Shown here one piece after another: positions 15,119 through 18,616 of a stretch of DNA of 18,616 nt (its first letter is position 1; each line of letters begins with the position of its first letter). Under the pieces are notes generated by a model. The model was not told where the DNA came from, searched no databases, and worked only from the letters and a program-made list of their open reading frames with translations. The stretch is from CBDAQR01 sp965199055 (GTDB lineage Bacteria > Pseudomonadota > Gammaproteobacteria > Pseudomonadales > Halieaceae), in the NCBI GenBank assembly GCA_965199055.1, contig CBDAQR010000005.1, forward strand, positions 1-18,616, in the 5' to 3' direction. Made by a program: the position numbers and the translations under genes.

Positions 15119-15747
15119 GCCGCCTGCTCCTGTCTTGCGCTTCGGTCATGAAGGGCCGAAACGCCCGCCCGACGACCAAGATGCCGCTCAAGTGCTCGTT
15201 GTAACGCGAGATGATCACCAAAGGGCGCCGCTTGACGCGTTAGCGTTACACTTTCACCTGCAGTTTCGGTCCAAGTCGAATATCCGATGGGTTTGTGGGA
15301 CCGATCCAATCCTACATAAGCGGTTCTTGCTCGCAAATGATGGAGAAGGCCAGAATAGTAATCTTCAATCCGTTTCTCCGGTTCGCCTTTCCAGTATTCG
15401 ATGTCGAGAAGCACCATCGCCCCGAGGCTGCGATAAGCATCCATGGCCGTCTGTTCGGCATCGAATGCAGGCATTGGCGGCAGGTAGTTGGCGATATCGC
15501 TGGCACGATCCGCCATGGATGCAATCGGCAAGTGGCACATGCCGCCAGAGCCGGCCGAAAAGAGATCATGCAACCACGAACCAGAACCCTGAGCGAACAA
15601 CTCGACCGCCGCTAACCGGGCAATCGGGTAGTTCTGACGGTAATTGTAAGGCGTTTCAGGGGCACCAAGGGCCTGCGCTAGCGCCTCAAGATCGCGTCCC
15701 AGATACACCTCGTTCTCGGCGACCCAGACATTGCGCAGCGTCTCGTG
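15112..15747 (-). CDS. Divergent HlyC-like protein, 5'-truncated by a mobile element
   Basis: The frame is open from an IS-like end at 15746 to 15112 (about 211 codons; the first possible start is GTG at 15708). The C-terminal part (KPIGYSTWTE, then QAAPFGDHLALQRALERHLG) resembles the HlyC core (PIGY.SWA... and ..APFGD..AL...). The N-terminal part is longer than in HlyC, and no equivalent of the HRQ catalytic His is evident, so it may be a non-catalytic partner or a different acyl-binding protein. It is the first remaining gene of the operon. Its true start, and probably the operon promoter, have been lost. Confidence 0.6.
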   Translation of the reverse strand, partial: HETLRNVWVAENEVYLGRDLEALAQALGAPETPYNYRQNYPIARLAAVELFAQGSGSWLHDLFSAGSGGMCHLPIASMADRASDIANYLPPMPAFDAEQTAMDAYRSLGAMVLLDIEYWKGEPEKRIEDYYSGLLHHLRARTAYVGLDRSHKPIGYSTWTETAGESVTLTRQAAPFGDHLALQRALERHLGRRAGVSALHDRSARQEQAAW

Positions 15748-15810
15748 TCAAGCGACACCTACTCTTACGAGTTAAGGCGACACCCAGTGTTACGAGGACT
15801 GCGCGATTTG
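15746..15810 (+). mobile_element. IS end with tandem terminal repeats (IS21-like layout), host of intron copy 2
   Basis: The sequence begins TGTCAAGCGACACC where the HlyC-like frame is cut. It holds two direct repeats of 20 bp with a 25-bp period: GCGACACC-6 bp-TACGAG at 15752-15771 and 15777-15796 (17/20 identical). Repeated transposase-binding sites at an end are typical of IS21-like elements, so that family is suggested but not proven. The group II intron enters 65 bp inside this end. No transposase follows on the other side of the intron, so the IS is a remnant. Confidence 0.5.
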
Positions 15811-16258
15811 GTGTGCCCGGCATGGGCACTGGATTGGAGGTGAAAGTCCTTTACGGGGCGAGTTGGTAGCAACCGTGAGCCGAAGGCAACTGCACGTAGC
15901 ATGATCCGTCGCGAGACGGCTCAGCTTCCGCTGCGAGGTCGTGTGGGGAGGAAGCCGGAGGCAAACCGCAGCACCGAACGAAAGTGAACTCCATTGAGGC
16001 AGTTTCAGCCGGGTGAGCGTGCCAATGAACGTGACGCCCAAAATCCAACCGAGGCTGAGGCGGTAATCGGAGCGGCGGCGGCGGGACATTCAGTGTTCTT
16101 ACCCGGGGAGGTCTGGGCAGGTCCGTGGTCTGTGCCTTGCACAGCGACGGTAGACCGGGAGGAGGCAACGACGACCGGTCGATGTTTGCCCAGAAGTCGG
16201 ATCTCTCCATACGAGCGAGGAAGCCGGTGAAAGTCGGCAGAGCAAAGGGAGAGATGGA

Positions 16259-17725
16259 TTGAGAAGAACGGTCCAACATCAATTGAAACTGGCGTTCGCC
16301 GACAGCCCATCCGGGGGCGGAAGCGACGGGGCCTCGGACGTATCCGCCGGTCGCGCGTTTCTGCTGCACAAAGCCAGAAGCAAGAGATCGTCAGGAACCG
16401 TTGCCGGGGCAGGTGATAGCGATCACCTGCTGGAAGACATCGCGTCGGAGGCAAATCTAGCTTCGGCGCTTGTCAACGTAGTGCGTAACAAGGGCGCACC
16501 GGGCGTTGATGGGCAGACGGTCGAAGAGGCAGAGGCCATTGCGCCAAAGCTTATCCGCCGTTTGCGCTGTGACCTGCTGGAAGGCCGATATCGGCCCGGA
16601 GACATCCTCCGGGTTTACATCCCCAAGCCCGGAGGCGGGCAACGGGGTCTCGGCATTCCGAACGTGATCGACAGGGTTGTGCAACAAGCCACGCTTCAGG
16701 TTCTGGAGCCTGTGTTCGAGCCAAGCTTTCATCCAAGCAGCCACGGCTTCCGTCCCAAGCGCGGTGCAGCAACGGCCATTGCAGAAGCAAAGGCACATCT
16801 TGAAGCTGGCCACCGAACGATCGTGGACCTCGATCTGGAGAAATTTTTCGATCGTGTCCATCATCAGCGCCTTCTTGACCGCATGGCCAGGAAGGTTGCG
16901 GATCGTCGGGTGATTGGTTTGGTGCGTCGGATGCTGCAAGCAAAGGTCGTGATGCCGGACGGCACGAGGATCAAACCCTTGGAAGGCACCCCGCAAGGAG
17001 GCCCGCTCTCGCCGTTCCTGTCCTGTATTGTCCTTGACGAACTGGATCAGGAATTGGCGCGGCGGGGACACCGGTTTGTGCGGTATGCGGACGACTGTTA
17101 TGTGTTCGTCCGTAGCGCCCGCGCCGGTGATCGCGTGATGGCCTCGATCACCCGGTTTCTTGAGGGCCGCATGCGGCTCCCGGTCAACCGGAAGAAGAGC
17201 GCTGTACGTCATCCAGGCGAGGTGCACTTCCTTGGGTTCCGCTTTCTGCTTCGCGAAGATGGGGGGATCGGTGTCCTTCTCTCCCAAGAAACGGAGCGGC
17301 GACTGGCGGCTACCATCCGAGAGATGACGCCCACCAATTGGGGGCGCTCGCTCTCATCGTGTATGGCGGGTCTCAGCCGCTACTTCAACGGGTGGATGGC
17401 GCACTTCCGGCTTTGCACGGAAGAGGGTGTCGAGCGATTGCGTGTATTCGACGCCCATATCCGCCGTCGGTTGAGAGCGATCATCGTGCGTCAGAAGAAG
17501 CGACCCCGCTTCCTTCTCCGGCATCTTTTGGCAATGGGGGCGAGCCGCAGGGCTGCCGCCAGCGCCGCGTATTGCGGCCGGGGTGTCTGGCACCAGTCCA
17601 ACCGTCCGGGCATGACGCGGGCCTATCCGGTTTCCTGGTTCACAGGACGACTGGTATCGCTGAAGACCCGATGGGAGGAACTTAACACCCCGCAGGTATC
17701 TGCCCAGCTTGAGCTGGCATTTTGA
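16259..17725 (+). CDS. ltrA: Group II intron reverse transcriptase/maturase, copy 2
   Basis: This is identical in predicted sequence to the minus-strand protein at 806-2272 (488 residues, YADD active site, maturase-like C-terminus, no HNH endonuclease). The start codon is TTG at 16259, preceded by AGGGAGAG five bases upstream; no upstream in-frame ATG is available. Here the protein is encoded within a complete intron, so this copy can be self-sufficient for splicing and mobility. The stop TGA is only 7 bases before the segment that copy 1 has lost. Confidence 0.94.
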   Translation: MRRTVQHQLKLAFADSPSGGGSDGASDVSAGRAFLLHKARSKRSSGTVAGAGDSDHLLEDIASEANLASALVNVVRNKGAPGVDGQTVEEAEAIAPKLIRRLRCDLLEGRYRPGDILRVYIPKPGGGQRGLGIPNVIDRVVQQATLQVLEPVFEPSFHPSSHGFRPKRGAATAIAEAKAHLEAGHRTIVDLDLEKFFDRVHHQRLLDRMARKVADRRVIGLVRRMLQAKVVMPDGTRIKPLEGTPQGGPLSPFLSCIVLDELDQELARRGHRFVRYADDCYVFVRSARAGDRVMASITRFLEGRMRLPVNRKKSAVRHPGEVHFLGFRFLLREDGGIGVLLSQETERRLAATIREMTPTNWGRSLSSCMAGLSRYFNGWMAHFRLCTEEGVERLRVFDAHIRRRLRAIIVRQKKRPRFLLRHLLAMGASRRAAASAAYCGRGVWHQSNRPGMTRAYPVSWFTGRLVSLKTRWEELNTPQVSAQLELAF

Positions 17726-17739
17726 TGGACCAATCCAAA

Positions 17740-17808
17740 GAGCCGGATGCGTGGTCCGCATGTCCGGTTCTGTGAGAGGCGCGATGGAGCAATCCATCGT
17801 GCCTACTC
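17740..17808 (+). ncRNA. Group II intron domains V and VI with branch-point A
   Basis: Domain V is at 17740-17770. GAGCCGGA pairs with TCCGGTTC, a two-base bulge (TG) follows, then TGCG pairs with CGCA around a short loop, and the AGC triad is present. Domain VI follows: GAG/CTC, then AGGCGCGATGGA paired with TCCATCGTGCCT around a GCAA tetraloop. A single unpaired A at 17805 lies between the two stems, seven bases from the 3' splice site (17811), the expected branch-point position. These pairings fix the intron 3' end. Confidence 0.9.
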
Positions 17809-18065
17809 GACGACCCAAAATATACAGCGAAACAGCGCTTTTCGGTGTTCACGCGATCCGCCGCTGTGGGTGTACTCAAAATGACGGCGCGCCTTATCTC
17901 GCGTCAAGCTGCATGCGTTGGAAATCAACAGATCGCGACAGATGCCGGCGTTATCGATTCCACGAGCACAAACGCAAATCGTTCCTCACACGTTCCGATA
18001 AAAGCCCAAATACGTAACGTCGAGCCCCTTGGGCCAAATACTGGGGCGAGACCACTTTCGGCACA

Positions 18066-18263
18066 GTGCGCAATGGTACCTCGACCAAGCTAGCCACATT
18101 CGCCGCAGACATGCAGGATCTTCTATTCTTGGCGATCGGGGCCTGGATGTCGTTCACACTACGCAAGGTCGAGCTAGGCTTCGACGAGTTGATCCTGTTG
18201 GAGCCCGACCGGCGGAATCCTGCAGCTAGGTGCTGTTGGCTGTTTTCCAGCAAACCCGTGTAG
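18066..18263 (+). CDS. Unidentified short protein or gene remnant
   Basis: A GTG-initiated frame of 65 codons reads FAADMQDLLFLAIGAWMSF followed by a charged stretch with ELGFDELILLEPDRR, which looks like genuine protein (hydrophobic helix then acidic helix). The frame is open from 18018 with family-like residues upstream of the GTG (WAKYWGETTFGTV), so it may be the tail of a longer, damaged gene. I do not recognise a family. The preceding 17812-18017 region is the 3' flank of the intron and holds no gene I can support. Confidence 0.35.
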   Translation: MRNGTSTKLATFAADMQDLLFLAIGAWMSFTLRKVELGFDELILLEPDRRNPAARCCWLFSSKPV

Positions 18264-18379
18264 GTCCAGTAATAGAAATAGAGGCCCAAAATTAGAATTA
18301 CTGTCTCCGTCGGTGGATTATTGCAAGAATTTGCGGCAGCTACTATATCGTGGGTTGCAATGGCTAGAGGAGAGATGTT
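18264..18379 (+). promoter_or_regulatory. Possible promoter and ribosome-binding site for the ComF-like gene
   Basis: A weak sigma70-like pair, TTGCAA and TATATC with a 17-bp spacer, lies in the last 60 bp of this gap. GAGGAGAG at 18367-18374 is a strong Shine-Dalgarno sequence seven bases before the TTG start at 18380. The ribosome-binding site is well supported; the promoter is only a visual match at 4 of 6 bases in each box. Confidence 0.35.
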
Positions 18380-18616
18380 TTGGAAACGTCATTGAAGCCG
18401 CTTGATGGAAATTGGGTTTCGGGGGTCGCGTTAGATAAGCACACGATAAGAAGTGTTCCGATAGGACCCAACGAATATGGCCATATGCAGTTCGACACTA
18501 CCCGTACGGAAGTCGGCGAAGCTCTGTTTCAATTGAAGAACAGAGACGATTGGAATCAAGTAGAGCATTTGGCGGATGAACTATATCGATCCGCGGTTCC
18601 ATTGTTCCCCGAGATC
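18380..18616 (+). CDS. ComF-like phosphoribosyltransferase, N-terminal part (runs off the window)
   Basis: This TTG-initiated frame is open to the window end (79 codons). An in-frame TAG at 18365-18367 and the GAGGAG ribosome-binding site fix the start. The pattern ALDKHTIRSVPIGPNEYGH followed by FDTTRTEVGEALFQLKN resembles the N-terminus of stand-alone ComF/amidophosphoribosyltransferase-like proteins, where a Y/N-G-H..FDT.R.E.GE.L..LK pattern precedes the PRPP-binding domain. That domain is outside the window, so the assignment is tentative. It appears independent of the mobile elements to its left. Confidence 0.55.
   Translation, partial: METSLKPLDGNWVSGVALDKHTIRSVPIGPNEYGHMQFDTTRTEVGEALFQLKNRDDWNQVEHLADELYRSAVPLFPEI

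Larger units (their letters stand above)
15811..17811 (+). mobile_element. Group II intron, copy 2, complete
   Basis: This 2001-bp intron starts GTGTGCCCGG (5' consensus GUGYG) and ends CTACTCGAC (AY end). Domain IV holds the reverse transcriptase gene. Domains V and VI follow at the 3' end and can be folded by eye. The 5' exon ends TTG and the 3' exon begins GA, as for copy 1. The exon sequences differ upstream of TTG (GATTTG here, GCGTTG in copy 1), so base-pairing with one EBS1 cannot be perfect at both sites; this insertion may be at a relaxed target. The whole shared sequence appears identical to copy 1. Confidence 0.93.

Noticed and set aside
15117..15869. 250-codon plus-strand frame across the truncated HlyC-like gene and the intron start
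   Set aside because: It runs antisense to the HlyC-like gene and crosses both the IS end and the intron border, so it cannot be an inherited gene.
16160..16175. CAACGA in intron domain I as the exon-binding sequence EBS1
   Set aside because: It pairs with five of six bases at the copy 1 target but only three to four at copy 2, and I could not fold domain I to confirm its position.
17812..18093. Frame open across the joined exons of intron copy 2 (VLRGLRDLD... onward)
   Set aside because: It stays open, but the residues show no recognisable family and the composition looks random, so I do not claim a spliced gene.

Overview
The window looks like an accessory region of a fairly GC-rich proteobacterial, probably alphaproteobacterial, chromosome or plasmid. 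That placement is inference from gene families and base composition; no rRNA or housekeeping marker is present. It is a mosaic of broken genes, nested mobile elements and one coherent minus-strand operon.

Left part (1-4684): a GHKL/HSP90-like ATPase gene is split by an IS256-family element (256-3568, 9-bp target duplication CGGCGCTGC). The IS transposase is itself split by a group II intron (793-2720, minus), and that intron has lost 73 bp carrying domain V and the branch-point A. Three layers can be peeled off in frame.

Middle left (4685-7845): an ISAs1-family element (4758-6005, 10-bp duplication GTACCCGTAA) sits inside a ~97-bp MITE-like element. The MITE truncates a SIR2-like gene that is coupled to a HEPN/Abi-like gene. 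A second, 286-bp MITE (7181-7466) with perfect 25-bp ends abuts the HEPN gene. This looks like the debris of a defence island.

Middle right (7846-15747, all minus): a translationally coupled gene set. In transcription order it encodes a truncated HlyC-like acyltransferase, a complete HlyC-like acyltransferase, an SCP2-like/Cupin_8 (JmjC-type) protein, a 40-residue Gly/Arg/Ser-rich peptide, a zinc M16 peptidase (frameshifted near its end), an M16-like lipoprotein without zinc ligands, a HlyB-type ABC exporter and a HlyD-type adaptor. The most interesting reading is an undescribed ribosomal-peptide pathway: a small peptide modified by fatty-acyl transfer and 2-oxoglutarate-dependent oxidation, trimmed by an M16 pair and exported by a type I system. 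The families are read from the sequence; the joint function is inference.

Right part (15746-18616): the operon's 5' end is cut by an IS end carrying tandem repeats. That end hosts an intact second copy of the same group II intron (15811-17811, plus). The two intron copies are inverted and appear identical apart from the 73-bp deletion, so the ~13-kb segment between them could invert. The window ends in the start of a ComF-like phosphoribosyltransferase gene.
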